The notes below the pieces were generated by a model, which saw nothing but the letters and a program-made list of their open reading frames with translations, was not told where the DNA came from and ran no database searches. From NCBI GenBank assembly GCA_003557085.1, contig PWPR01000082.1, positions 1 through 10,070 of the forward strand: a stretch of 10,070 nucleotides of DNA. The letters are read 5' to 3'. This DNA is from Clostridia bacterium (GTDB lineage: Bacteria > Bacillota > UBA994 > PWPR01). Positions 1 to 6,446 of this stretch are shown in pieces. Position numbers and translations under genes: made by a program. Position 1 is the stretch's first letter. Every line of letters starts with the position of its first letter.

Positions 1-544
1 AAGTCTTAGCATAATCCCATAAGGCTTCAGAACCTTTTGCAATTTTTTGATTTACACTTAAAATTTGCTTTGAACTGATATTATGTTTTCTCCAAGCTTC
101 ACCTTGGGAATAATAATTTTGCATAATAGGTCCAAGTCTATCTATTGCAGCTGCAAACTTTGCTTCAGCTGTTTGCTCAGCTTCAAACTCTAGCCAAGTT
201 TCCATAAAATGCTTTTTGATATCTTCTGGAAGCATACCAAAAATTCTCTTTGCTGCTTTTAGCTCTTTTTCTTCTTTTTCTTCTTTAGCATCTGTATAAA
301 CTATATAATCACCCGCATCAATCTCTACAATATCATGGATTAGTACCATAGTTATTACTTTGTGCAAATCTACTTCTTCATTGGCATATTGATACAGTGT
401 AAGTGCCATCAATCCAAGATGCCAAGAATGTTCTGCATCATTTTCGTATCTAGATTGATCATAAAGCTTAGTTCTTCTAAAAATATTTTTCACTTTATCG
501 ATTTCAATTAGAAAATCCATTATTTTCTTTAGTTCTTGATCCAA
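1..544 (-). CDS. HD-domain phosphohydrolase (YfbR/5'-nucleotidase-like), 3' end outside window
   Basis: The minus strand stays open for 181 codons and runs off the window at position 1, so the C-terminus is missing. The metal-binding residues of an HD hydrolase are visible: His39 in AEHSWH, the His70-Asp71 pair in LIHDIVEIDAGD, and Asp135 in AAIDRLGP. This pattern fits the small soluble HD family that includes 5'-deoxynucleotidases such as YfbR; the true substrate cannot be read from the sequence. The chosen start is TTG at 544, because GAGGTGG sits five bases upstream and no ATG lies near it; the next in-frame ATG is codon 9. A lysine/glutamate-rich stretch at residues 86-99 probably forms a charged helix. 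The gene is divergent from the LysR regulator and is probably unrelated to the glycine reductase genes. Confidence 0.85.
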   Translation of the reverse strand, partial: MDQELKKIMDFLIEIDKVKNIFRRTKLYDQSRYENDAEHSWHLGLMALTLYQYANEEVDLHKVITMVLIHDIVEIDAGDYIVYTDAKEEKEEKELKAAKRIFGMLPEDIKKHFMETWLEFEAEQTAEAKFAAAIDRLGPIMQNYYSQGEAWRKHNISSKQILSVNQKIAKGSEALWDYAKT

Positions 545-562
545 TTTTACCACCTCTTTACT

Positions 563-592
563 ATTATAGCAGAGCAGCAGGAATAAGGTGAA
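563..592 (-). promoter_or_regulatory. Promoter of the HD-domain gene
   Basis: On the minus strand a perfect -10 box TATAAT (568-563) is preceded by TTCACC (592-587), which matches four of six -35 consensus bases, with an 18-base spacer. Transcription would start near 556, giving a short leader that contains the GAGGTGG ribosome binding site before the TTG start at 544. This reading also supports the TTG start. Confidence 0.55.
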
Positions 593-684
593 AACTTTAA
601 TACTTATAGCTGGGTTTTTATATCTTGCTATGATAAAATTGAAATGCTGGTGATTGTTTAAAAATTGCATTAAGGAGATAAATA

Positions 685-1587
685 ATGAATCTAGATGTGC
701 TTAAAACACTTATAACTGTAATAGAAAGAGGTAGTATCACAGCTGCTGCAAGGCAATTAGGTATTAGCCAGCCAGCAGTTAGTATGCAAATAGCATCACT
801 TGAAGAGGATTTTGGCACAAAATTGCTAAAGAGAACAGCTTACGGAGTCGAACTAACAGAAGCAGGTAAGCAGGTATTATTGTTTTCAGAAAAGGTTCAT
901 AGCTTGCTAAGTGAGACAAAAGAATCTGTTGCTAATTCTGAAGGAGTAATCAGAGGATCAATAAATATAGCAGCAAGCAATATTCCTGGTATGTTTATTC
1001 TGCCTAAATTAGTCAATGATTTTAGAAGGCTTTATCCTCAAGTTAATATTGATTTAGAGATTATGAATTCAAGAAGGGCTATTGATATGCTAATCTCAGG
1101 CGATGTACATATCGCAGCAATTGGTGAAGATGTAGCTAATGAGCGAGTAGTTGCTCATAAACTGATTGATGACGAGGTAATCTTAATAGCACCAGCTAAT
1201 TTTGAAACAGATAAGATTAAGAGCATAGTTGATATAATTAGTTACAAGGTTCCAGTTTTAAGAAGGAAAGAAGGATCTTCAACAAGGCATATTGTAGACA
1301 AGCTTATCAAAGAAGCAAATCTAAACATAGATAGTTTGAATGTTGTAGGCTTATTTAATAGTGTAATACCGCAAGTTAATGCAGTTGCTGAAGGCTTGGG
1401 ATTAGCATTTGTTTCCAAACAAGCTATAAAAAAAGAACTTAGTTTAAACCAAATAAAACTTGTATTTTTAGAAGGCCTTCCCATAAAACGGAGATTGAAC
1501 CTTGTTTTTAAAGACAAGCAATTTCGTAACAGAGTTGAAGAGGCTTTCTACCAAATGTATTTAGGTAATTTATCAGAAAAAGTTTAA
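685..1587 (+). CDS. LysR-family transcriptional regulator
   Basis: A protein of 300 residues, the normal length for the LysR family. Residues 1-60 form the winged helix-turn-helix; the recognition part reads GSITAAARQLGISQPAVSMQ (16-35) and is followed by the typical SLEEDFGTKLLKR. A linker helix lies around residues 60-90. From residue 91 (GSINIAASNIPGMFILPKL) a periplasmic-binding-protein-like effector domain runs to the end. AAGGAG lies seven bases before the ATG. Regulators of this family often sit beside selenium or Stickland genes in clostridia, so a role in controlling the downstream grd operon or coaX is plausible, but that is inference from position. The inducer is unknown. No terminator is visible before coaX, so partial cotranscription with coaX is possible. 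Confidence 0.9.
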   Translation: MNLDVLKTLITVIERGSITAAARQLGISQPAVSMQIASLEEDFGTKLLKRTAYGVELTEAGKQVLLFSEKVHSLLSETKESVANSEGVIRGSINIAASNIPGMFILPKLVNDFRRLYPQVNIDLEIMNSRRAIDMLISGDVHIAAIGEDVANERVVAHKLIDDEVILIAPANFETDKIKSIVDIISYKVPVLRRKEGSSTRHIVDKLIKEANLNIDSLNVVGLFNSVIPQVNAVAEGLGLAFVSKQAIKKELSLNQIKLVFLEGLPIKRRLNLVFKDKQFRNRVEEAFYQMYLGNLSEKV

Positions 1588-1595
1588 ATATTTAC

Positions 1596-1624
1596 GTGAC
1601 TTTAAACGTGTTTATTAGTAATAT
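1596..1624 (+). promoter_or_regulatory. Candidate promoter for coaX
   Basis: GTGACT (1596-1601) and TAATAT (1619-1624) are separated by 17 bases, each matching four of six consensus bases. The region is very AT-rich, so chance matches are likely. It would give a leader of about 40 bases ahead of the coaX ATG. Confidence 0.25.
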
Positions 1625-1671
1625 AACAAATGTGAGTAAACTCTTAACAATATAAGATTGAAGGAATATAG

Positions 1672-2406
1672 ATGTTATTAACTGTAGATATTGGTAATTC
1701 TAATATTGTGATGGGCAATTTTTCAGGAGATGATTTAATAGAAACAATTAGAGTGGAAACTTTTGACTACAGTTCTTGGAAAAAGGCTATTAACAAGCTA
1801 AGTGGTTTTGAGAAGGCCTCTATAGTTTCTGTGGTGCCAGCTGTATTAGCTGATTTCATGAGTTATTTAGAGCAATTTATAGAAAAAGATAGTATTAGAA
1901 TTATTAGTCCACTTATGAAAAATACAGGGGTGTATTTTGAAGAAAAAGGTGTGAACCCTGCAGAATTAGGAGCAGATTTGTTTGCAAATGCAGTCGCTAA
2001 TTATCATTTATTTAAGAGGAAAGTTTTAAGTGTTGATTTAGGGACAGCTTCTAAGTTTTGTGTTATTGAAGAAGACGGCCTTTATATAGGTACAACTATT
2101 GTTCCTGGCATGAGGATAGCACTAGATGCTTTGTTGGAGAAAGCGCCACTGCTTCCACAAATACCTTTTGAGCCTACAGACAAAATTATTAATAATACAA
2201 CTATACCATGCATGCAATCAGGTATATTTTTTGGGTACTGTGCTCTAGTCGATGGACTTATAAGAAAGATAAAAAAAGAGCAAGGAGACCTGTATGTTGT
2301 TTTAACAGGAGGAATTGGAGCAGTACTTTACGAGTATTTACAAGAAATAGATAAATATTTACCAAGTTTGACCTTGCAAGGTGCTAATATTTTGTATAGA
2401 ATGTAG
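1672..2406 (+). CDS. coaX: Type III pantothenate kinase homologue
   Basis: CoaX phosphorylates pantothenate, the first step of coenzyme A synthesis, in the cytoplasm. The 244-residue product has the family signatures in order: the phosphate-binding start LLTVDIGNSN (Asp6, Gly8, Asn9), SVVP at 53-56, ELGADLFANA around the catalytic Asp102, DLGTASKF at 122-129, the GTTIVPGM segment, and MQSGIFFGY followed by a TGG turn near the C-terminus. The length is close to the usual 250-260. One point is odd: the family motif GADR reads GADL here (Leu103), and the usual TATT reads TASK. The first substitution falls next to the catalytic base, so activity is likely but not certain. AAGGA lies just upstream of the ATG. 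The gene sits directly before the glycine riboswitch, and its 3' end overlaps the candidate grd promoter. Confidence 0.88.
   Translation: MLLTVDIGNSNIVMGNFSGDDLIETIRVETFDYSSWKKAINKLSGFEKASIVSVVPAVLADFMSYLEQFIEKDSIRIISPLMKNTGVYFEEKGVNPAELGADLFANAVANYHLFKRKVLSVDLGTASKFCVIEEDGLYIGTTIVPGMRIALDALLEKAPLLPQIPFEPTDKIINNTTIPCMQSGIFFGYCALVDGLIRKIKKEQGDLYVVLTGGIGAVLYEYLQEIDKYLPSLTLQGANILYRM
2374..2402 (+). promoter_or_regulatory. Candidate promoter of the grd operon
   Basis: TTGCAA (2374-2379) and TAGAAT (2397-2402) are separated by exactly 17 bases and match four and five of six sigma-A consensus bases. Transcription would start near 2409, about 30 bases before the first riboswitch helix, which is a sensible leader start. 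The boxes overlap the last codons of coaX. Read-through from coaX into the riboswitch is not excluded, because no terminator separates them. Confidence 0.45.
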
Positions 2407-2440
2407 TTGCTAAATACAAAAGGATCAAAAAAAAATAAAG

Positions 2441-2615
2441 GCTGGACGAATCAAGTGGGAGAGACTTCTTTATTGAAGCGCCGAAGGAGCAATATTTAGG
2501 CAATACCAACCTAATTAGAAACTCTCAGGCAAAAGGACTATTTGATGACAGCCCTCTGGAGAGTTGCATTTAGGCAACACCGAAGGAGATAATCTCTCAG
2601 GTTAAAAGACAGGGT
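2441..2615 (+). ncRNA. Tandem glycine riboswitch (two aptamers with P0 kink-turn)
   Basis: Two glycine aptamers are joined in tandem. Aptamer 1 has P2 GAGAG (2459-2463) with CTCTC (2522-2526), the conserved GCGCCGAAGGAGCAA and CTCAGGCAAAAGGAC. Aptamer 2 has P2 GAGAG (2559-2563) with CTCTC (2594-2598), P3 GTTGC (2563-2567) with GCAAC (2574-2578), then ACCGAAGGAG and CTCAGGTTAAAAGACAGGG. The leader and linker form a textbook P0 kink-turn: GCTG (2441-2444) with CAGC (2549-2552), a GAC bulge, tandem G-A pairs (2448-2449 with 2547-2548), and ATCAA (2450-2454) with TTGAT (2542-2546). P1 of aptamer 2 pairs CCCT (2552-2555) with AGGG (2611-2614). That 3' strand also belongs to the following terminator, so glycine binding should favour transcription of the grd genes. 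Confidence 0.95.
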
Positions 2616-2647
2616 GGCATAGGTATATGCTATTTTGTCTTTTTTTT
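2604..2647 (+). terminator. Riboswitch-controlled intrinsic terminator
   Basis: An uninterrupted 18-pair stem forms between 2604-2621 and 2626-2643, including four G-U pairs, with a GGTA loop and a run of eight T ending at 2647. The left arm includes 2611-2614, which aptamer 2 needs for its P1 helix, and the preceding conserved AAAAGAC. The two folds exclude each other, which is the design of a glycine-activated ON switch. Confidence 0.88.
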
Positions 2648-2664
2648 GATATAGGGGTGGTGAA

Positions 2665-3033
2665 GTGATAAAGATTATTAGCAATAATCCACTTGTTGAA
2701 AAAAACTATCAAGATGTAGAATTCATAGAGGGCTTATACCTAGAGGTTTTATACAAGGTCCGAGATATGATTCATCAAAACTACAAATTAGTTACTCATC
2801 CATTAGCGGGTTCAGTAAAACCAAATAGTAACCCTTATAGGACTGTCATAGTCAAATCTGCTACTAAGCTTGATAATAGCTCATTAATGGCAATTGAAAG
2901 TGCTATAGAGCTAACGAAGAAAATGCTAAGTGATAAGAGTTTGAGAGATTGGGAAGATAGCATTAAAGAAGATTTTCAATTAGTTGATAAATCTCTAATA
3001 GATAGTGCAATGCATAGTTTGAAAAATTATTAA
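2665..3033 (+). CDS. grdX: GrdX, glycine reductase-associated protein of unknown function
   Basis: A small soluble protein of 122 residues with no signal peptide or membrane segment. I recognise it as GrdX from its position as first gene after the glycine riboswitch and from the central segment THPLAGSVKPNSNPYRT (residues 44-60), which looks like the conserved core. There is no cysteine, so a direct redox or selenium-transfer role through a thiol is unlikely. The second half is predominantly helical and rich in charged residues. Its function is not established; a role as accessory or assembly factor for the reductase is only inference from linkage. The start is GTG at 2665, with GGGGTGG four bases upstream and 17 bases after the terminator T-run. 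trxB begins 16 bases after its stop. Confidence 0.82.
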   Translation: MIKIISNNPLVEKNYQDVEFIEGLYLEVLYKVRDMIHQNYKLVTHPLAGSVKPNSNPYRTVIVKSATKLDNSSLMAIESAIELTKKMLSDKSLRDWEDSIKEDFQLVDKSLIDSAMHSLKNY

Positions 3034-3049
3034 TAGGAGGAGCATGAGA

Positions 3050-4273
3050 ATGTCAAAAGTTTATGATGTAGCAATTATCGGTGGAGGACCAGGTGGATTA
3101 ACTTCTGCTTTATATGCATCAAGAGGTAAGTTAAGTACTGTTGTAATTGAAAAAGGTCAAGTAGGTGGTCAAGCGGCTACTACTGAAGAAATAGAAAACT
3201 GGCCAGGCACAGAGCATACAACAGGTCCACAATTGACAGAAAATATGCGTAAACATGCTGAAAAATTTGGCACTGAGTTTGTACGCGATGATGTACAAGG
3301 TTTAGAGGCAGATGGTTTTATCAAGACAATTAAAGGTCGTAATGCCGAGTATCAAGCTAAATCAGTAATTATTGCAACTGGTGCAGAACCAAGAGTCTTA
3401 GGAATTCCAGGAGAGAGAGAATTCAGAGGCAAAGGTGTATCTTACTGCGCTACATGTGATGCTGACTTCTTTGAAGAGCTAGACGTAGTAGTATTAGGTA
3501 ATGGGGATGCAGCTATTGAAGAAGCTATGTTCTTAGCAAAGTTTGCTGAGACAGTTACAATAATTGTTATCCACGAAGAAGGTAAAGTAGATGCTACTCC
3601 TGTTGTTGCAGAGAAAGCTTTCAAGCATGACAAATTAAAATGGGTATGGAACTCAACTATCTCTGAGATTGGCGGAGATGGCATTGTAGAGTATGTAGAT
3701 GTAAAAAATATCAATACTAATGAAGTTACCAGAATGGATACTCACGGTGTTTTCGTTTTTGTTGGAACAGTTCCAAGAACAAAAGCATTTGCAAACCTTA
3801 TTAATGTTGATGATTATGGCTATGCAATTGTTGACCCACAAACATTAGAGTCCAATGTTGATGGAGTTTTTGTAGTAGGTGACTGCCGTCAGAAGCATTT
3901 AAGGCAAGTAGTAACTGCAGCAGGTGATGGAGCGACAGCAGCAGTATTAGCTGAGAAATATATCCATGAAGAAGAAGGTTTTATTGAAGATGTAGTAGAT
4001 GTTGATAAGCCTGTAATCGTAGCATTCTGGAGCCCAACAAGCGAAGCAAGTATGGCTGCTATGCCAAAAATTGAAGCGGCAGTTAAAGAGCTAGGGGATG
4101 CTGTTAAACTTGTTAAAATTGACATGTATAGAAACAGTAGAATTTCTTCAAGATATGAAATTATAGAAGTACCAACTGTAACTGTATTTAATAAAGGTGA
4201 AGTAGTTGAGAAGCTTGTCGGGCTTGATGTAACTACCGAAGCCTTAGTTAATAAAGTCAAAGAACTAAACTAG
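3050..4273 (+). CDS. trxB: Thioredoxin reductase-like flavoprotein with C-terminal cysteine-less thioredoxin domain
   Basis: TrxB supplies electrons through TrxA to the selenoprotein GrdA. The 407-residue product begins with an FAD-binding GGGPGG (11-16) and GGQAATTEEIENWPG, carries the redox pair Cys133-Ala-Thr-Cys136, and ends its reductase part with the FAD-binding VDGVFVVGDC segment. The second nucleotide fold has GNGDAA (150-155), but the NADPH-phosphate motif HRRxxxR is replaced by His175-Glu-Glu-Gly, so the electron donor may not be NADPH. From about residue 315 a thioredoxin fold is fused on, where WSPTSEAS (327-334) stands in place of WCxxC; both catalytic cysteines are serine. A usual TrxB has about 310 residues. 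ATG 3050 is preferred because AGGAGG (3035-3040) is nine bases away; ATG 3044 would leave only three bases. Confidence 0.9.
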   Translation: MSKVYDVAIIGGGPGGLTSALYASRGKLSTVVIEKGQVGGQAATTEEIENWPGTEHTTGPQLTENMRKHAEKFGTEFVRDDVQGLEADGFIKTIKGRNAEYQAKSVIIATGAEPRVLGIPGEREFRGKGVSYCATCDADFFEELDVVVLGNGDAAIEEAMFLAKFAETVTIIVIHEEGKVDATPVVAEKAFKHDKLKWVWNSTISEIGGDGIVEYVDVKNINTNEVTRMDTHGVFVFVGTVPRTKAFANLINVDDYGYAIVDPQTLESNVDGVFVVGDCRQKHLRQVVTAAGDGATAAVLAEKYIHEEEGFIEDVVDVDKPVIVAFWSPTSEASMAAMPKIEAAVKELGDAVKLVKIDMYRNSRISSRYEIIEVPTVTVFNKGEVVEKLVGLDVTTEALVNKVKELN

Positions 4274-4295
4274 AACAAATCTGGAGGGAGGACTA

Positions 4296-4616
4296 ATGAT
4301 GTTATCATTGGATCGTAAGAATTTTGATGCAGAAGTTTTAGAGTCACAAGGTTGGGTATTAGTTGACTATTGGAGTCCTAAATGTGAGCCTTGCAAAGAG
4401 CTAAAGCCACATGTAGAAAAGCTTGGTGAAAAATATGGCGAGAGTATGAAGTTTTGTGAGTTAGATATTACTAAGGCTCGTAGAGTAGCTATTGGACAAA
4501 AAGTTATGGGATTACCAGTTGTAGCTTTTTATTTTGATGGAGAGAAAAAAGCAGAATTAACAGGAGACATTACTCCAGAAGCAGTTGAAGAAAAAATCAA
4601 CGAGCTGCTGGGTTAA
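4296..4616 (+). CDS. trxA: Thioredoxin of the glycine reductase system (CEPC active site)
   Basis: A single-domain thioredoxin of 106 residues that re-reduces GrdA after each catalytic cycle and is itself reduced by TrxB. The active site is WSPKCEPC, with Cys30 and Cys33; the common CGPC has Glu in place of Gly, a variation known among thioredoxins of glycine reductase operons. The cis-proline opposite the active site is Pro74 in MGLPVV. An additional cysteine, Cys54, lies in the third strand. The flanking residues WSP also occur in the cysteine-less domain fused to TrxB. Two adjacent ATG codons (4296, 4299) can both use the GGAGGGAGG upstream, so the start is uncertain by one residue. The gene is 22 bases after trxB and 45 before grdE. 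Confidence 0.93.
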   Translation: MMLSLDRKNFDAEVLESQGWVLVDYWSPKCEPCKELKPHVEKLGEKYGESMKFCELDITKARRVAIGQKVMGLPVVAFYFDGEKKAELTGDITPEAVEEKINELLG

Positions 4617-4661
4617 TTAACACAGAGAGTAATTAATGTGGAATACAGGAGGTGACAATTC

Positions 4662-5948
4662 ATGCGTTTGGAATTAGGTTATATCCAAATTAACGATGTT
4701 AAGTTTGGAAATAAAACTGAAGTAGTAGACCATACGCTGTATGTCAACAAAGAAGAGCTTATCGCACATTTAAGCGATGACGATCGGTTGGCAAAAGTGG
4801 AAGTTGAGTTGGCTAAGCCTGGCGAATCAATAAGAATTATGCCAGTAAAAGATGTAATTGAGCCACGAGTTAAAGTTGAAGGTCCAGGTGGAATGTTCCC
4901 AGGATTTGTCAGCAATGAAGAGCAAGTAGGTTCAGGACGTACGCATGTACTAAAAGGTGCTGCAGTAGTTACAGCAGGAGAAGTTGTCGGTTTTCAAGAG
5001 GGAATTATTGACATGACAGGTCCTGGTGCAGACTACACACCATTTGCACACACAAACAATGTTGTTATTTTAGCAGATCCAGTAGAAGGACTAGCAAAAC
5101 ATCAACATGAAGCTGCTTTACGTATAATGGGACTTAAAGCTGCAACTTATTTGGGAGAAGTTGGACGAAATGTTGAGCCAGATGAAGTTGTAGATTATGA
5201 GGTTGCTCCATTATTTGAAAACGCAGCAAAATATCCAGACTTACCAAAAGTAGTATATGTATACATGTTACAAAGCCAAGGGCTATTACATGACACATAC
5301 TACTATGGTATTGATGTTAAAGAAATGGTTCCTACAATTATGTATCCAACAGAAGCAATGGACGGAGCAATTGTGAGCGGAAACTGTGTATCAGCTTGTG
5401 ATAAGAATACATCTTTCCATCATCAAAATAGCCCAGTTATTTACGATTTGCTAGAAAAGCATGGTAAAGAGATTTGTTTCTTAGGATGTATTGTGACAAA
5501 CGAGAATGTAACATTAGCAGATAAAAACCGTTCATCTAACATGGTAGCAAAACTAGTAGAATTCTTAGGCCCAGATGGTGCAATTATCTCTGAAGAAGGA
5601 TTTGGAAACCCAGATGCAGACCTAATAATGAACTGTAATAAAATTGAGAGTTTAGGTGTTAAAACTGTATTGTTGACAGATGAGTATGCTGGTAGAGATG
5701 GTGCATCTCAATCACTAGCTGACTCAAGTCCAAAAGCAGATGCAGTAGTAACAGCTGGTAACGCTAACGAAGTTATTGAACTACCGCCAATGGATAGATT
5801 AATTGGAAATTCTGCACCAGCAGATAAAATAGCAGGTGGTTTTGATGGAAGTTTAAGAGCAGACGGTAGTATCGAAGTAGAAATTCAAGCTATTACTGGT
5901 GCAACCAATGAGCTTGGATTCAATAAGATGACTGCAAGAGGATATTAA
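4662..5948 (+). CDS. grdE: Glycine reductase component B proprotein GrdE (pyruvoyl precursor)
   Basis: GrdE is made as one chain of 428 residues, then self-cleaved to give two subunits of protein B that join GrdB. In the characterised enzyme the cut lies between Asn and Cys, and the new N-terminal Cys becomes the pyruvoyl group that holds glycine as a Schiff base. Here the site is Asn241-Cys242 in SGNCVSACDKNT, the same position reported for Clostridium sticklandii, so the chain should be processed. The N-terminal half contains GPGGMFPGFV (75-84) and a TPFAHTNN segment; the C-terminal half ends with AITGATNELGF. The start is supported by AGGAGGTGA (4647-4655). grdA follows 22 bases after the stop. 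Confidence 0.96.
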   Translation: MRLELGYIQINDVKFGNKTEVVDHTLYVNKEELIAHLSDDDRLAKVEVELAKPGESIRIMPVKDVIEPRVKVEGPGGMFPGFVSNEEQVGSGRTHVLKGAAVVTAGEVVGFQEGIIDMTGPGADYTPFAHTNNVVILADPVEGLAKHQHEAALRIMGLKAATYLGEVGRNVEPDEVVDYEVAPLFENAAKYPDLPKVVYVYMLQSQGLLHDTYYYGIDVKEMVPTIMYPTEAMDGAIVSGNCVSACDKNTSFHHQNSPVIYDLLEKHGKEICFLGCIVTNENVTLADKNRSSNMVAKLVEFLGPDGAIISEEGFGNPDADLIMNCNKIESLGVKTVLLTDEYAGRDGASQSLADSSPKADAVVTAGNANEVIELPPMDRLIGNSAPADKIAGGFDGSLRADGSIEVEIQAITGATNELGFNKMTARGY

Positions 5949-5970
5949 TTAATATTTAAGGAGGATAATT

Positions 5971-6438
5971 ATGGATTTCACAACAAAAAAGTATGCAATC
6001 CTTGGTGACCGTGATGGTATTCCAGGTGGAGCTATTGATGAATGTATTAAATCTATGGGAGCAGAAATAGTTTTCTCAACAACAGAATGTTTTGTCTGAA
6101 CAGCCGCAGGTGCGATGGACTTGGAAAACCAAGCTCGCATAAATGCCCTCGTTGAGGAGCACGGTGCAGAAAACATTGTCGTATTATTAGGTGGAGCAGA
6201 AGCAGAAGCTTCTGGTCTAGCAGCTGAAACTGTAACAGTTGGCGACCCAACTTTTGCAGGACCTTTAGCTGGCGTTGAATTAGGTCTAGCTGTTTATCAT
6301 ATTTTTGAGCTTAAAGATTATGTAGATGAGACAGTATGGGATGAGCAAATTAGTATGATGGAAATGGTTCTAGATGTTGACGAGATTGTTGAAGAAGTTA
6401 AGTCTTTCCGCGATCAAGGAAGTAAATATAATAAATAG
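5971..6438 (+). CDS. grdA: Glycine reductase selenoprotein A, with in-frame UGA selenocysteine
   Basis: GrdA is the small acidic selenoprotein that takes the carboxymethyl group from protein B on its selenocysteine and passes it to protein C. Reading through the TGA at 6097-6099 gives one continuous 155-residue chain in one frame, from ATG 5971 (AAGGAGG six bases upstream) to TAG at 6436. The redox motif is Cys40-Phe-Val-Sec43, the family's CFVU, at almost the same place as in other GrdA proteins. The N-terminal KYAILGDRDGIPGGAIDEC and the later NIVVLLGGAEAEASGLAAET are typical of the family. A program that treats TGA as stop would wrongly start this protein at ATG 6115. A hairpin suited to a SECIS element follows the TGA directly. 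Confidence 0.97.
6097..6099 (+). other. Selenocysteine codon (UGA) of grdA
   Basis: TGA in frame within the CFVU motif of GrdA; the coding frame and protein similarity continue for 112 codons beyond it. The next genuine stop is TAG at 6436-6438. Confidence 0.96.
6111..6139 (+). promoter_or_regulatory. Putative SECIS hairpin of grdA
   Basis: TGCGA (6111-6115) pairs with TCGCA (6135-6139), then an internal loop, then CTTGG (6120-6124) pairs with CCAAG (6129-6133) around an AAAA loop. The hairpin starts 11 bases after the UGA, the spacing typical of bacterial SECIS elements bound by SelB. The sequence does not closely match the E. coli loop, which is usual for clostridia. Confidence 0.65.
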
Positions 6439-6446
6439 TAGTCCAC

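Noticed and set aside
629..634. TATGAT as -10 box of the LysR gene
   Set aside because: No acceptable -35 box lies 16-18 bases upstream.
1609..1628. Possible LysR operator TGTT...AACA before coaX
   Set aside because: Only the outer four bases on each side are symmetric and the region is very AT-rich, so chance is a sufficient explanation.
3889..4260. Long open frame on the minus strand opposite trxB
   Set aside because: It has no ribosome binding site and a serine/threonine-rich composition typical of an antisense shadow, while the plus frame encodes a clear thioredoxin reductase.
6115..6438. Apparent separate small gene starting at ATG 6115
   Set aside because: It is the C-terminal part of grdA after the selenocysteine UGA, and it has no ribosome binding site.
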